The notes under the pieces: generated by a model
What the model saw: only the letters and a program-made list of their open reading frames with translations
Databases searched by the model: none
Told to the model about the DNA's origin: nothing
In this document: piece by piece, positions 1 through 9,746 of the stretch
Position numbering within the stretch: the stretch's first letter is position 1
Layout: each line of letters opens with the position of its first letter
Program-made: the position numbers and the translations under genes
Assembly: GCF_000312565.1 (NCBI RefSeq)
Contig: NZ_CALW02000020.1
Span: forward strand, 1-32,547
Source: Bartonella rattaustraliani AUST/NH4
Lineage (GTDB): Bacteria; Pseudomonadota; Alphaproteobacteria; Rhizobiales; Rhizobiaceae
Reading direction: 5' to 3'
Length of the DNA stretch: 32,547 nt

Positions 1-39
1 ACCAGCACAGCCACACATCTCATAGCACCATATCTCACA

Positions 40-447
40 GTGCCCAACTCTCTCTCCTCTTATATCCCTCCCTATCTCACGCACCTCCCTTCACGCATAC
101 ACATTTCCCTCACAACCCCGACCTCTCCTCTTCACCTCTTGCCCCCTCATGCGCGCAGCTCTCCTTTTCCTCCACGACTATCCCTTTCCACTTATCCACC
201 CCACTCATACACCTCTCATGCTCTCCCCAATCACACAACTTTTTCCCTATTCATAACCCTCCACTCACCTCACCTGCCCCCACAAGCACACTACTCACAT
301 CTCCTTTACCCCACATACGCCCCTTCCCGCCTATTCGCTCCCATTTCCATCCATTCATCCTCTTCCACCCACTCCTCCCCCTTTTGCTCTTCTCACACAT
401 CAGCCTTTTCCGCCCTGCTTTTTATATCGCAGCGACAAAAAATCTAG
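40..447. repeat. C/T-rich low-complexity tract (family C)
   Basis: The plus strand is almost free of G and consists of C, T and A runs built on short words such as CCACTC, CACCTC and TCCCC. The segment at about 165-230 resembles 3084-3146 (shared phrase ACGACTATCCCTTTCCAC), so it belongs to the same family as the tract at 2840-3450. A 135-codon open frame crosses it, but lack of G suppresses stop codons and the translation is only P/S/H/T-rich, so I do not call a gene. Confidence 0.7.
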
Positions 448-1509
448 CATCTCACAAGAAAAATGAGTCTATGAATAAAAGCCTCTAGAGCTAAAATGCA
501 CGATATCTTTTCATGAATCGTCTTCATGGCATTGTTTCAATATAAGATGAATCATCACATGAGAAATTCGCAAAGAGCACGAAAGTGTCACCTTATATTT
601 TGTATCAACTATACCTTGTATAAGATATAAGCAAAAAGTAATAGAAACGCACACATTTCGCACGATGACATTCTTAAGATATTGTCGTGAAAAAGTCTTA
701 AAAACAACCATACGAAAAGAGAGGAGCCCCCATTACTGTAGGCTGCATTCTTCACAGTTGTTTGTGCCTGAAAAAAAGGATCTGTCTTTGCGTTTTTTCT
801 GGTCGTATGACGATCAAGATAATAGTGATATACGCATGCGTTCTGCCACAGCTCTTTAAAAGCATTGTCAAAATTTTTCCCCTCCCTTCAACAAGCTTTT
901 TACAACAGCGTTTAAAGATGAAGAAAGAAAAAGAATACAATAATATAAGAACACGTATTGGGATATAAGAACGCGCATAAATGGGCAAAGCGTCCTCAGC
1001 GCCATGAACAATAGAAAATAAAAAAGGAGGCCTATTTACAAGAAATAGACCCCATAATCACCAGAAAGTTATTTCACAACATTTCTTTAATACAGCTCAA
1101 ATACCTTCGAAGCATTCACCTAAATACTATAAAATCTAATGACAAGAATAAATTTAGTACAGCATTTAAAAATGACAAGAGAAAAAATTTTCTTTAATAA
1201 CAATAAGTTAAATCAATAACATTTTTATATTATAGTAAGTTACCATGAAGTTTTGAGCAAATATCAAAGCCTTTTAAGAATTCACAACACTCTTTAGCAC
1301 AAAGAATTTATGCAACAATGAAACAAGCTATTCGCAATGTGCCCCAAATCCCTCATGCGTCTAACACTCCACCTCCAGTACTTCACCGCACATCTTGCTC
1401 CCAGTTCCCCCCAACATCTAGTTACTGCGTCCTACATTTAACCCCATCCCTGAGATATTTAAACCATCCCTGAAATTTCAAAAATCGAAAGCCCAATTTT
1501 CTTCTGATA
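448..1509. other. AT-rich intergenic region, no gene seen
   Basis: Short open frames of 60-80 codons occur on both strands and overlap one another, but none has a recognisable protein or a convincing start site. A short C-rich phrase at about 1350-1420 resembles repeat family A (CTAACACTCCACCTCCAGTA), suggesting a small seed or remnant of that family. Otherwise I see nothing. Confidence 0.5.
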
Positions 1510-1541
1510 AAAAAAAGACGGCACCTCAAAGGACCATCTTT
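1510..1541 (-). terminator. Rho-independent terminator of the dsbB operon
   Basis: Read on the minus strand, a stem opens with GATGG and closes with CCGTC. An inner CCT/AGG stem has a 3-base loop, and a run of seven T follows directly. It lies 40-70 bp downstream of the dsbB stop codon, where a transcript end is expected. Confidence 0.7.
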
Positions 1542-1580
1542 TCTTAAAGATAATATTCTTAAAAGCTTTTATAAAAAAAC

Positions 1581-2159
1581 TTAAGAGGAGGAAGGAAACC
1601 AACTTGACAATAATTCATATTCCACGGGATCATCAGCACACTGGCCACCTCCACATTCAAGTATGGTAGAGACTAAATTTGCGGCAATCAAAAAGACAAA
1701 TAAGAAACCAGCTGCTTTACTCAACATTGGAAAAGGAGAAAATACTTTAAATTTGTGCGCCAATTCACTGAGAATCATAACAACAGAAACGGCAAAAATA
1801 CAAAGGACTGAAATGATGAACGCCCAAGTGTAAAAATGCAAACCAAAGAAGGTTGATCCATATCCCAAATCATCTGGCGTGATATGCAAGAAAACCTGCC
1901 GTGCAGCAATAATACTTGTCACCATACAACCAAGAATCACCATACCATAATGTGTATTTTTCACCTTATAGTGAATATTGAGCAAGAACCCACACCCTGC
2001 AAGCATTAAACCAACGCGCTGAAGCAAACAAAGAGGACAAGGTAATTCAAACTTTACCAGTTGATAATAAAAAGCAATCACTAGGACAATGGACAAACCA
2101 ATAAGCCCTAACGCATTCAGAAAGATGATGAAATGAGGATTTTCTTGTTTATGATCCAT
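1581..2159 (-). CDS. dsbB: Disulfide bond formation protein B (DsbB family)
   Basis: Inner-membrane protein that reoxidises the periplasmic thiol oxidase DsbA and passes the electrons to quinone. The 192-residue product has the usual DsbB architecture: hydrophobic segments at about residues 12-32, 47-63, 71-90 and 138-165. The first periplasmic loop carries the redox pair in PCPLCLLQR (CxxC, about residues 41-44), followed by the conserved QR. A second cysteine pair lies near the C-terminus (ECGGGQC, about residues 168-174), whereas classical DsbB has it in the second periplasmic loop. The ATG start follows the stop codon of the small upstream gene by 10 bp, so the two are probably co-transcribed and translationally coupled. 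A terminator lies just downstream. Family assignment is firm; the exact partner DsbA is not in the window. Confidence 0.9.
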   Translation of the reverse strand: MDHKQENPHFIIFLNALGLIGLSIVLVIAFYYQLVKFELPCPLCLLQRVGLMLAGCGFLLNIHYKVKNTHYGMVILGCMVTSIIAARQVFLHITPDDLGYGSTFFGLHFYTWAFIISVLCIFAVSVVMILSELAHKFKVFSPFPMLSKAAGFLFVFLIAANLVSTILECGGGQCADDPVEYELLSSWFPSSS

Positions 2160-2169
2160 GGTTATTCTC

Positions 2170-2322
2170 TCAAAAAGATAAGTTTAAAGTAGATGTTGCA
2201 TGGTGATTAAAAGTAAGAAGAATGACAACTAATAGAACTGTCCATAAAACATAACTTATATTTTTCTTGCCATACAAAGTTGTTATGACTGTACCTAAAG
2301 CAATTAGAAATGGCACAAACAT
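2170..2322 (-). CDS. Small membrane protein, DUF5993 type, upstream of dsbB
   Basis: A 50-residue ORF beginning MFVPFLIALGTVITTLYG and ending HATSTLNLSF. It holds two hydrophobic stretches (about residues 1-17 and 22-38) separated by a short basic turn (GKKN), as in a two-pass membrane hairpin. A good ribosome-binding site (AAGGAG) stands 9 bp before the ATG, and the stop codon lies 10 bp before dsbB. Small proteins of this type (DUF5993) are commonly found directly upstream of dsbB-like genes, so a role as partner or assembly helper of this DsbB is plausible, but its function is not established. A TATAAT box lies at about 2345-2350 in the upstream leader. Confidence 0.75.
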   Translation of the reverse strand: MFVPFLIALGTVITTLYGKKNISYVLWTVLLVVILLTFNHHATSTLNLSF

Positions 2323-2839
2323 CTTGGGATCTCCTTAAAATTATATTATAATGCGTAACATATTGCAAATTTTGGCAAAAAAGAGACGATGAACTTATTA
2401 TTCACAATTCATCATTCTCTTTCGCGGTATTTGAAGTGTGAAATAAACTCATGAGAATGCTCGATCATAAGAAGAAAGCTCAGCAAAACTACAAAGATCA
2501 ATAAAACCATTAAATTGTGTACTTTTTCTTACTCACAAGCAAAAAACATATTCCCCCCTATAAACAAAAAAAGAATATACTCCCCCCCACAAAAATACAA
2601 CCCATTGAGATTCCCGCTTTTTTCTTAATTTAAGATATTTTTACTACAAATCTCTTAGTTTTGCCACCAAAAATGTTTTTTTACAAAATATTTCTTACTT
2701 TATATTTCTTACAGGGCAATGATTTAAATCACTCAATATCTTTTTGCTTTGATAACGCATCGCCTTTTAACAACTGATGTCACAACGCAAATTTCCTAAA
2801 CTCTGACACGAAATTTCACCTTCCCATCAAACATCCCGC
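2323..2839. other. AT-rich leader region of the dsbB operon
   Basis: The part next to the small dsbB-operon gene contains a TATAAT sequence on the minus strand (about 2345-2350), probably the -10 box. I find no well-spaced -35 box. A GATGAA/TTCATC hairpin lies at about 2389-2412. The rest is A/T-rich with homopolymer runs and no supported gene. Confidence 0.4.
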
Positions 2840-3450
2840 ACCAAAGCAACCACACCATCACCCACATTCCATGCAACTCTTCATGCACATACACCTCATC
2901 TTTCAGCTCATACTCTCCCCAACTCACGCAACTTCTCTCACGCATGCAACACCCCCACGCATACTTTCTACCTTTTCCCCCTCACACCTCTCACTCTTCA
3001 TCCCACCTTTACCTCTTCACACACACTTCCCCTTTCCACCTGTTCATCCCATGCTTTTCCCCCTCACCCACATACGGCTCTCTTTCCCCCCACGACTATC
3101 CCTTTCCACCCATTCACCCCACTCATACACCTCACATTTTCTCTCTCATACCTCTCACAAATCCTCCTCTCCACTTTACCTTTTCACGCTACGATAATAA
3201 AACACCGTAAAACATAATCCTCTGTTTTACACATTCACAGATTTACGCTTTTGTAAATTTACAGACATCCTCTTCCCCTTCTACCTACACCCAAAATCAA
3301 CTGCATCAACACATTCCCTCATTTCCATCCCTCCCATATTCCACGCAACTCTTCATGCACATACACCTCATCTTTCAGCTCATACTCTCCCCAACTCACA
3401 CAACTTCTCTCACGCATGCAACACCCCCACGCATACCTCCAAGAATCTTC
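2840..3450. repeat. C-rich tract with a 99-bp direct repeat (family C)
   Basis: Positions 2866-2964 and 3338-3436 are near-identical direct copies (offset 472 bp), differing at only a few bases. Both run from ATTCCATGCAACTC (first copy) to CCCCCACGCATAC. The sequence between them is C/T-rich and resembles the tract at 40-447. Open frames here (up to 108 codons) are artefacts of the missing G. Confidence 0.8.
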
Positions 3451-4183
3451 TGCCCCCCCTACATCTTTTAGTCAACCAGCACTCAAATTCTCTTTTTTTC
3501 ATTTTTTCTGCCCAAGAAGTGACCACGGAAAACCGACAACCTACTTTGTCCTCTGCATTTCTTCACACAAACTTCAGGAAAAAAGCAACTTTCACTCTTT
3601 TCTTATTCTGAGAAAAAGGTCCAAAAGTATATCTTGACAAATTCTTGTAGAAACAAACTAACTGAGCAAACGGAAACGTTTTTATTTCATCAACATTTTC
3701 TAAAAAAAAGTGATACAAATTTAAAAAAAGAGTGATACAGGGCACGCCTTAACGTCCGAAAACAAAAAAGAGGAAAGTTTTTATAATATTCATTTCAAAG
3801 CGCCGCTTTACAAAGCTCTTTGTTTTATGATAAGTGCCCCTCTCTCTAGAGCCCAACTCTATGAGTAAGCGGCAGCGACCTTCTTAATAGAATGAAAAGC
3901 TCTAAAGTCTAAAATATTGACCTATCCAAAACCTTTGCGTTTTGGTAGAAAATATTTTCTGAAAAACAACATAATGAAAAGATTGCATCCTCATTGACAC
4001 AAATATCCGTCAATTTTATCGTTATAAAATCCATATTCATTCTTAAATTTCCTTTAAAAAACTGTTGTTCTATCATCAATTGACTTTGCAAAGTAGAGTG
4101 TGAAACTCTAAAAGAATAAAATGAAAGAATCGCCCCTTGAACATTTGATATAAGGTGAGCACTTTTGATTAAAGGATTGAACA
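3451..4183. other. Intergenic region upstream of purE
   Basis: AT-rich DNA without a supported gene. A 149-codon minus-strand frame at 3909-4358 runs antisense into purE and is not recognisable. The purE promoter should lie here but I cannot define it confidently. Confidence 0.4.
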
Positions 4184-4681
4184 ATGACGAGGAAATCATT
4201 CGATGTCGCGATTTTAATGGGTAGCCAATCAGATTGGCAAACAATGCGTCATAGTGCAGATATTTTGACATATCTTGATATTTCTCATGTTTCGCGTATT
4301 GTTTCAGCCCATCGAACGCCTGAACGTCTTTATCAATTTGCCAAAGAAGCAAAAGCATCCGGCTTTAAAATTTTGATTGCCGGTGCGGGGGGGGCAGCAC
4401 ATCTTCCTGGTATGTTAGCAGCGCTCACGCCTCTTCCTGTTTTTGGCGTTCCAGTCCATTCTCAATCTTTATCTGGCCAAGATTCCTTGTTTTCTATTGT
4501 ACAAATGCCAGCAGGAATACCGGTTGGCACATTAGCGATTGGCAAAGCGGGCGCTATTAATGCAGCGCTTTTAGCGGCAGCAACCATGGCAGTTTACGAT
4601 GATAACCTCGCAAAACGGTTACAAGATTGGCGGCAGCAACAAACAGCCAATGTCGCACAAACTCCTGTAAATGAGGTCTAA
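4184..4681 (+). CDS. purE: N5-carboxyaminoimidazole ribonucleotide mutase PurE
   Basis: Cytosolic enzyme of purine synthesis that moves the carboxyl group of N5-CAIR (made by PurK) to give 4-carboxy-AIR. The 165-residue product shows the class I PurE signatures in order: the nucleotide-binding loop [10 protein letters not shown] (about residues 12-21), SAHRTPERL (about 41-49) with the catalytic histidine, the glycine-rich [13 protein letters not shown] (about 65-77), and [19 protein letters not shown] near the C-terminus. The length is normal for the family. The ATG follows an AAAGGA ribosome-binding site by 7 bases. The stop codon is one base before the ATG at 4683 that begins the original purK reading frame, so purE and purK form a tightly coupled pair. 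Confidence 0.95.
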   Translation: MTRKSFDVAILMGSQSDWQTMRHSADILTYLDISHVSRIVSAHRTPERLYQFAKEAKASGFKILIAGAGGAAHLPGMLAALTPLPVFGVPVHSQSLSGQDSLFSIVQMPAGIPVGTLAIGKAGAINAALLAAATMAVYDDNLAKRLQDWRQQQTANVAQTPVNEV

Positions 4682-4682
4682 A

Positions 4683-5087
4683 ATGACACAATTTTCCGGC
4701 ATTTTTTCTTCATCCAGCATAGCCTCCACACCCACGGACTCCCCTCCCAGAACAACCTCCGCATCCAACACCACCCCCACACCCAATATAACCTGCACCT
4801 CCAACATGACATCCATGCCCAGCATAGCCTCCGCACCCACGGACTCCCCTCCCAGAACAACCTTCGCATCCAACACCACCCCCACACCCAATATAACCTG
4901 CACCTCCAACATGACATCCATGCCCAGCATAGCCTCCGCACCCACGGACTCCTCCTCCCAACACAACCTCCGCATCCAACACCACCCCCACGCCCAATAT
5001 AACCTGCACCTCCAACATGACATCCATGCCCAGCATAGCCTCCGCACCCACGGGCTCCTCTCCCAACACAACCTCCGCATCCAATAA
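4683..5087 (+). other. Original purK start region, now out of frame with purK
   Basis: The ATG at 4683 lies one base after the purE stop, where a purK start is expected, and opens a frame beginning MTQFSGIFSSSSIASTPTDS. This frame runs through the 105-bp repeats. Repeat copy 3 carries one extra base (106 instead of 105, in the CTCCTCCTCCC stretch near 4950), so the frame leaves purK and ends at 5087. Without that base it would read directly into the PurK body. It is either an indel that forced use of a later start, a phase-variable state, or a sequencing error. Confidence 0.7.
4716..5086 (+). repeat. 105-bp minisatellite at the 5' end of purK
   Basis: Three full copies start at 4716, 4821 and 4926, and a partial fourth runs from 5032 to about 5086. 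Copies 1 and 2 are 105 bp; copy 3 is 106 bp. Each unit begins AGCATAGCCTCC and ends ACATCCATGCCC. In the purK frame a unit codes for 35 residues rich in Ser, Thr, Pro, Asn and Ala, and contains two ATG codons (N-M-T-S-M-P) that could serve as internal starts. Normal PurK proteins begin close to the GSVIGLIGGGQLARM motif, so this is an added N-terminal extension. Confidence 0.9.
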
Positions 5088-6207
5088 ATCCTCTACATCC
5101 ACGATATTGCCTTCAGGAAGTGTGATCGGTTTAATAGGTGGAGGACAACTTGCGCGCATGTTAGGCATAGCAGCAGCAGAATTAGGGTTTCGAACGATTG
5201 TTTTTTGCCCTGAAGCGGATTGTCCAGCAGCACAAACAACCAATGAGCATATTGTTGCCTCCTATGATGATACTTCAGCATTAGATCGTTTTATTTCTCT
5301 GTGTGATGTTGTGACCTATGAGTTTGAAAATCTTTCCCTTGAGACGGTTCAGTATGTAGAGAAGGCCAAATCTGTTTACCCCTCTTCCAAAGCGTTGGAG
5401 ATTGCGCAAGACCGGCTTTATGAAAAGCAATTTTTGCAAGAGCAAAACATTCGTACAACTTCTTGGTATGCGATTGATGATCATTCTTCTCTTGTTCGTG
5501 CACTCTCTGCATTCAAAGGGCGTGGACTTTTAAAAACACGCCGTTTTGGCTATGATGGAAAAAACCAGATCATGCTCAATCAGCTAGATAGCCAAACCCC
5601 AGATAACCAAATCATTGAGAACGCCTTAAAGACTTTTCAGGGACAACCGTCAATTTTGGAAGAGATTGTGCCTTTTTTATCGGAAATTTCGGTTATTTCA
5701 GCGCGCACAAGACAAGGTGAGCATAGTTTTTATGACTGTTCTGAAAATCAGCACAAAAGCGGCATTCTTTATAAATCATTTGTTCCCTCCTATATTCCCC
5801 TTGAGGTCCAAAAGACAGCACAAGAAATCAGCGTAGCAGTGATGGAGAACTTAGATTATGTTGGTGTTCTTTGCGTTGAATTTTTTGTTTTAATGGATGG
5901 GACTCTTTTGGTCAACGAACTGGCACCTCGTGTTCATAATTCTGGCCATTGGACGCAGAAAGCATGCATAACTTCACAATTTGAGCAACATATTCGTGCG
6001 ATTTGCGGTTTTCCTTTGGGCAGTACATACCGCCATAGCAATTGTCAAATGATTAATCTTCTTGGCAATAATCTCAATGATTTCAGATGTTTTTTGAATC
6101 AAAAGAATACATCGGTTCATTTATATGGCAAGAGTTCTGTTCAACCGCTCCGCAAAATGGGACATATCATCCAATTAACAGGACCAGCCAGCAAACCTTG
6201 CCCGTAA
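5017..6207 (+). CDS. purK: N5-carboxyaminoimidazole ribonucleotide synthase PurK
   Basis: ATP-grasp enzyme that carboxylates AIR with bicarbonate and ATP to give N5-CAIR, the substrate of PurE. The PurK body starts at IGLIGGGQLARML (about residues 37-49) and continues with CPEADCPAAQ, VVTYEFENLS, the ATP-grasp part EEIVPFLSEISVISAR and the metal/ATP site EFFVLMDGTLLVNELAPRVHNSGHW. It ends after the usual small C-terminal domain. The start given is the first ATG in frame, inside the last full repeat copy, without a clear ribosome-binding site. The next in-frame ATG is in the same repeat (5026). The first 34 or so residues are repeat-derived low-complexity sequence. Translation may depend on coupling to purE or on re-initiation. 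The catalytic part looks intact. Confidence 0.85.
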   Translation: MTSMPSIASAPTGSSPNTTSASNKSSTSTILPSGSVIGLIGGGQLARMLGIAAAELGFRTIVFCPEADCPAAQTTNEHIVASYDDTSALDRFISLCDVVTYEFENLSLETVQYVEKAKSVYPSSKALEIAQDRLYEKQFLQEQNIRTTSWYAIDDHSSLVRALSAFKGRGLLKTRRFGYDGKNQIMLNQLDSQTPDNQIIENALKTFQGQPSILEEIVPFLSEISVISARTRQGEHSFYDCSENQHKSGILYKSFVPSYIPLEVQKTAQEISVAVMENLDYVGVLCVEFFVLMDGTLLVNELAPRVHNSGHWTQKACITSQFEQHIRAICGFPLGSTYRHSNCQMINLLGNNLNDFRCFLNQKNTSVHLYGKSSVQPLRKMGHIIQLTGPASKPCP

Positions 6208-7030
6208 TCCAAACCTTATTTGTAATATTATTTAAAATATCTTTTTCTCAAACAACCCATAGCAAAAGAAACAAAAAAGACAACAACAGTTTCGGAGGCA
6301 TTTTTTTATAACAGTTTAGATTTGCTCGCGCATACTCTCACTTTTTCTTACATTGGTCTTTTGGTTCCTCTTCCCCGACTTCTTGCCACACATTTTCCCA
6401 CAACACCTCATCGGTTTTTCGCAACACCCCACTGCACGCCTCCACCCTCAGCCTCCAATACTCGGTTCCAAATTCCTCACACATCTAACACTCCCCCTCT
6501 TGCCCTATTACCCCACCTCCATTGCTCCACGCCAAATCTATCACGTCTTTAACGTTCTATCTCCAGTGCTCCACCTCAATATTTTGCCCGGTATTTCGCC
6601 GCAACCTCCAGCACTCCACCCGAATATTTTTCCCAGCGCTTCACCTTCAACACCTCGTTCCAATATTTTCCCCCAGCACTTCATCTGGCATCCCTCGTCC
6701 TCCATTTTTCTGAAAAGACCGGCGGCAATACGACACTTCTTTCAATGCTTACACCTTCCACCTCTTCCACAACAGATAAGAAGGTTTCCCCTCTTCCCCA
6801 ACACCTTGCCACGTATTCTTCCACTTCGTTCCCCTCCGTCCCTACCGGCTTTTCCACAACGCCTCGCCGCATCACTGCGCGCCCTCCAGCTTTTTGCCTT
6901 ATTTCGCCTCCGGCATACCCCCCTGCTCTTTACCTCAAGCTCTCCACCTCCGATACTCCATTCCAAAATCGCTCACATCTCTAACACTCCACCTCTAGTG
7001 CTCCACCCCAACATTCTGCCCCCACTGACC

Positions 7031-9045
7031 TCTCCAGCACTCCCCTCCCATTGCTCCGCCGCAACATCTTGCCTCCGATACTCCGTTCCCAAACCCCTCA
7101 CACCTCTGTCACACGCAACCTCCAGCACTCCACCCGAATATTTTTCCCAGCGCTTCACCTTCAACACCTCGCTCCAATATTTTCCCCTAGCACTTCATCT
7201 GGCATCCCTTGTTCCTCATTTTTCTAGCCCCATTTTTCTGAAAAGACCTGCGGCAGTGCAATGCTTCTTTCAATGCTTGCACCTTCCACCTCTTCCACAA
7301 CAGATAAGAAGGTTTCCTCTCTTCCCCAACACCTTGCTTCATAAGTGTTTTTATCTTTTCTCATCTTGAATCATACCCCCGAATACCCATAAGATTCTCT
7401 CATCTCAAACCACTTCATATTAAATCAATTTTATTCACTTGGTTTTATGCCATAAGCAGGGTTGGCAGATGGATAAAAATTAGTAAGGATAAGGAGGAAA
7501 AATGCCTCTCATGAATCGCCTTAAGTACCAAGGGCTGTCGCCACATTGGGTGCTGGTAAAGTGAATGATGGTGCCGGCTTGACCCTTCATAAGCGTAAAG
7601 ATGGTGGTGCGCAATGGATTTATCGTTATACAATTCACGGACGACGCCGTGAAATGGGCTTAGAGGCTTTAAGACATGTCTCTTTAAAACAAGCCCGTGA
7701 ACATGCAACGTAGGTGGCGTTCTGATTTACATGAGGGTCGTGCCCCCATTAAAGAGAGTGAGAAACAAAAGCATGAAGCAATGCGCAATCTTCATTATCT
7801 TAAAGACATTGCTGTGGATGCTTTTGAAAGCTGTAAAGCTGAATTAAAGGATGATGATAAGTCTGGAGATTGGTTTTCATCTTTACAACGTCATGTACTC
7901 CCCAAATGAGGCTGTCTTCCCATTTCAGGAATTACACAAACAGAGATACGCAATATACTTGCCCCCATATGGCATACAAAAGCAACAACAGCAGAGAAAA
8001 CACTCATGCGTCTTAATCTTTGTTTCAAACATGCTGCTGCATTGGGACTAGAGGTTGATTTACAAGTCACAGCCAAAGCACGTGCTCTCTTAGGTAAACA
8101 ACGCCATAAAGTGACTAATATGCCTGCAATGAATTGGAAAGATGTGCCGGCTTTTTATCAAACACTTTGCCAAACAACAAGCATGGTACAATTGGCTTTG
8201 CGTTTGCTTATCCTTACGGGTGTTCGTACCAATCCTTTTCGTCATACTCTTGAAGATCAGATTGAAGGGAATATATGGACTATTAATATATAGACTATTC
8301 TTGGCTCGAACATATGAAAGGAAAGCGTGATGCGATAACAGAGTTTCGCGTGCCCTTATCATCAGCGGCACTCAAAGTGAGTGAACCGGCTTTTCCACAA
8401 CGCCTTGCCACATCACTGCGCGCCCTTCAGCTTTTTGCCTCATTTTGCCTCCGACATGCCCCCTGCTCTTTACCTCAAGCACTCCCCTCCCATTGTTCCA
8501 TGCCAACATCTTGCCTCTGATACTCCGTTTTCAAACTCCTTACACATCTAACACGCCACCTCTAGTGCTCCACCTCAATATTTTGCCCGGTATTTCGCCG
8601 CAACCTCCAACACTCCACCCAAATATTTTTCCCAGCGCTTCACCTTCAACACCTCGCTCCAATATTTTCCCCTAGCACTTCATCTGGCATCCCTTGTTCC
8701 TCATTTTTCTAGCCCCATTTTTCTGGAAAGACCTGCGGCAGTGCAATGCTTCTTTCAATGCTTACACCTTCCACCTCTTCCACAACAGATAAGAAGGTTT
8801 CCCATCTTCCCCAACACCTTGCCACGTATTCTTCCACTTCCTTCCCCTCCGTCCCTACCGGCTTTTCCACAACGCCTCGCCGCATCACTGCGCGCCCTCC
8901 AGCTTTTTGCCTTATTTCGCCTCCGGCATACCCCCTGCTCTTTACCTCAAGCGCTCCACCTCCGATACTCGGTTCCAAAGTCGCTCACACACCAACATTC
9001 TACCCCCACTGACCTCTCCAGCACTCCCCTCCCATTGCTCCGCCG
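7031..9045 (+). repeat. Large direct repeat, copy 1 (about 2 kb)
   Basis: This stretch is repeated in the same orientation at 12056-14165. It comprises family A modules, the truncated integrase and more family A modules. Copy 1 lacks about 100 bp present in copy 2 (13518-13600), exactly between two AGCACTCC words, which looks like deletion by slippage or recombination. The two copies bracket the 6S RNA-ygfA-ymdB block. Confidence 0.8.
7502..8384 (+). pseudogene. Truncated, frameshifted P4-type tyrosine recombinase (integrase), copy 1
   Basis: Fragments in different frames add up to the N-terminal two-thirds of a phage/island integrase. There is a strong ribosome-binding site (AAGGAGG) and ATG at 7502, then the integrase N-terminal arm (LTLHKRKDGGAQWIYRYTI, about 7577), a middle part (RWRSDLHEGRAPIKESEKQ), and the start of the catalytic domain with LLILTGVRTNPFRH, where R is the first catalytic arginine. 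It breaks off after MKGKRDAITEF...LSSAAL, so the HxxR and the tyrosine are missing. The segment 7338-8384 interrupts a family A module between CAACACCTTGC and CCGGCTTTTCC. It cannot make an active recombinase. Confidence 0.85.
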
Positions 9046-9419
9046 CAACATCTTGCCTCCGATACTCCGTTCCCAAACCCCTCACACCTCTATAACACCC
9101 CACCTCTAGTACTCCACCTCTTACCCCCAACGCTCCGCCCAAACATCCAGCACTCCACCCGAATATTTTTCCCAGCGCTTCACCTTCAACACTTCGCTCC
9201 AATATTTTCCCCAAGCACTTCATCTAATCTCCCTCGACCTCCATTTTTCTGAAAAGACCTGCGACAATGCAACGATTCTTTCACGCACAGGTCTTCCCAA
9301 ATCACCCCTTAACATAACAAAAGAGCATTCCAGCCACCCAAAGAGCGCCATCCAAACTATTCCACTTTTCAAAAAGCACTACAAAATGGGATAAAAGGTG
9401 TTGTATAGAAATCATTTTC

Positions 9420-9608
9420 TCTCTAGCCGAAACTCGTAAACTGTTTTATAGTAGAAGGGGTGTTCTGCGCTTCTCGACAGGAAATAACGTATTCCTGAGA
9501 CCTTAATGATCTCTAAGGGAGCTGTCCCTGAAAAAGCTCGTGGGCTTTTTCATATGGCGCCCACCTATTTGTATAGGTTCCCGGGGTCAATTTTTTCCAT
9601 CGGCTGTT
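9420..9608 (+). ncRNA. ssrS: 6S RNA (probable)
   Basis: 6S RNA binds the housekeeping RNA polymerase holoenzyme and mimics an open promoter. Three observations support the call. It lies immediately upstream of ygfA, its conserved neighbour in many proteobacteria. The 3' half contains a CACCTAT..ATAGGTTC hairpin followed by GGGGTCAA, closely resembling the corresponding part of the E. coli RNA. A distant terminal stem AGCCGA (9425-9430) / TCGGCT (9600-9605) would give an RNA of about 185 nt, the normal size. Several local hairpins (CAGGAA/TTCCTG, CCTTA/TAAGG, GGGA/TCCC) lie between. The ends are approximate. Confidence 0.7.
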
Positions 9609-9746
9609 GTGGATCACCTTTTTTCATGCAAAATAAACTGTCGCAACTCTTTTTTACATGAAGTAAAAGACTATAATTTTTTTCAAACGACGAAACTTTT
9701 TGACAGTTTGATTTTATTTCACTGCGCCTATGCAACAAAATCTCAA

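Larger units (their letters stand above)
6320..9300 (+). repeat. C-rich repeat array, family A, block 1
   Basis: Non-coding DNA composed of irregularly ordered modules, all in the same orientation. Recurrent modules include CTTCCACAACAGATAAGAAG, CACTGCGCGCCCTCCAG, CCCAGCGCTTCACCTTCAAC, GCTCCGCCGCAACATCTTGC and CACCTCAATATTTTGCCCGG. The longest module (about 6770-6940, again at 8770-8950) also occurs in blocks 2 and 3. The low G content leaves long open frames (for example 338 codons from 6353) whose product is only P/S/L/F-rich; these are not genes. An integrase pseudogene is embedded at 7338-8384. Confidence 0.85.

Noticed and set aside
3909-4358. 149-codon minus-strand frame overlapping purE
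   Set aside because: No recognisable family, no good ribosome-binding site and antisense to a certain gene.
4619-5243. Minus-strand open frames of 87-177 codons opposite the purK repeats
   Set aside because: They are antisense readings of the minisatellite with periodic W/C/R/G-rich translations; the plus strand has the real gene.
6353-7369. 338-codon plus-strand open frame (and similar ones at 17325-18356, 11442-12035, 8741-9109, 13350-13913)
   Set aside because: They lie in G-poor repeats where stop codons are rare, have P/S/L/F/H-rich translations without any domain, exist in several frames at once and cross an integrase remnant or repeat junctions.
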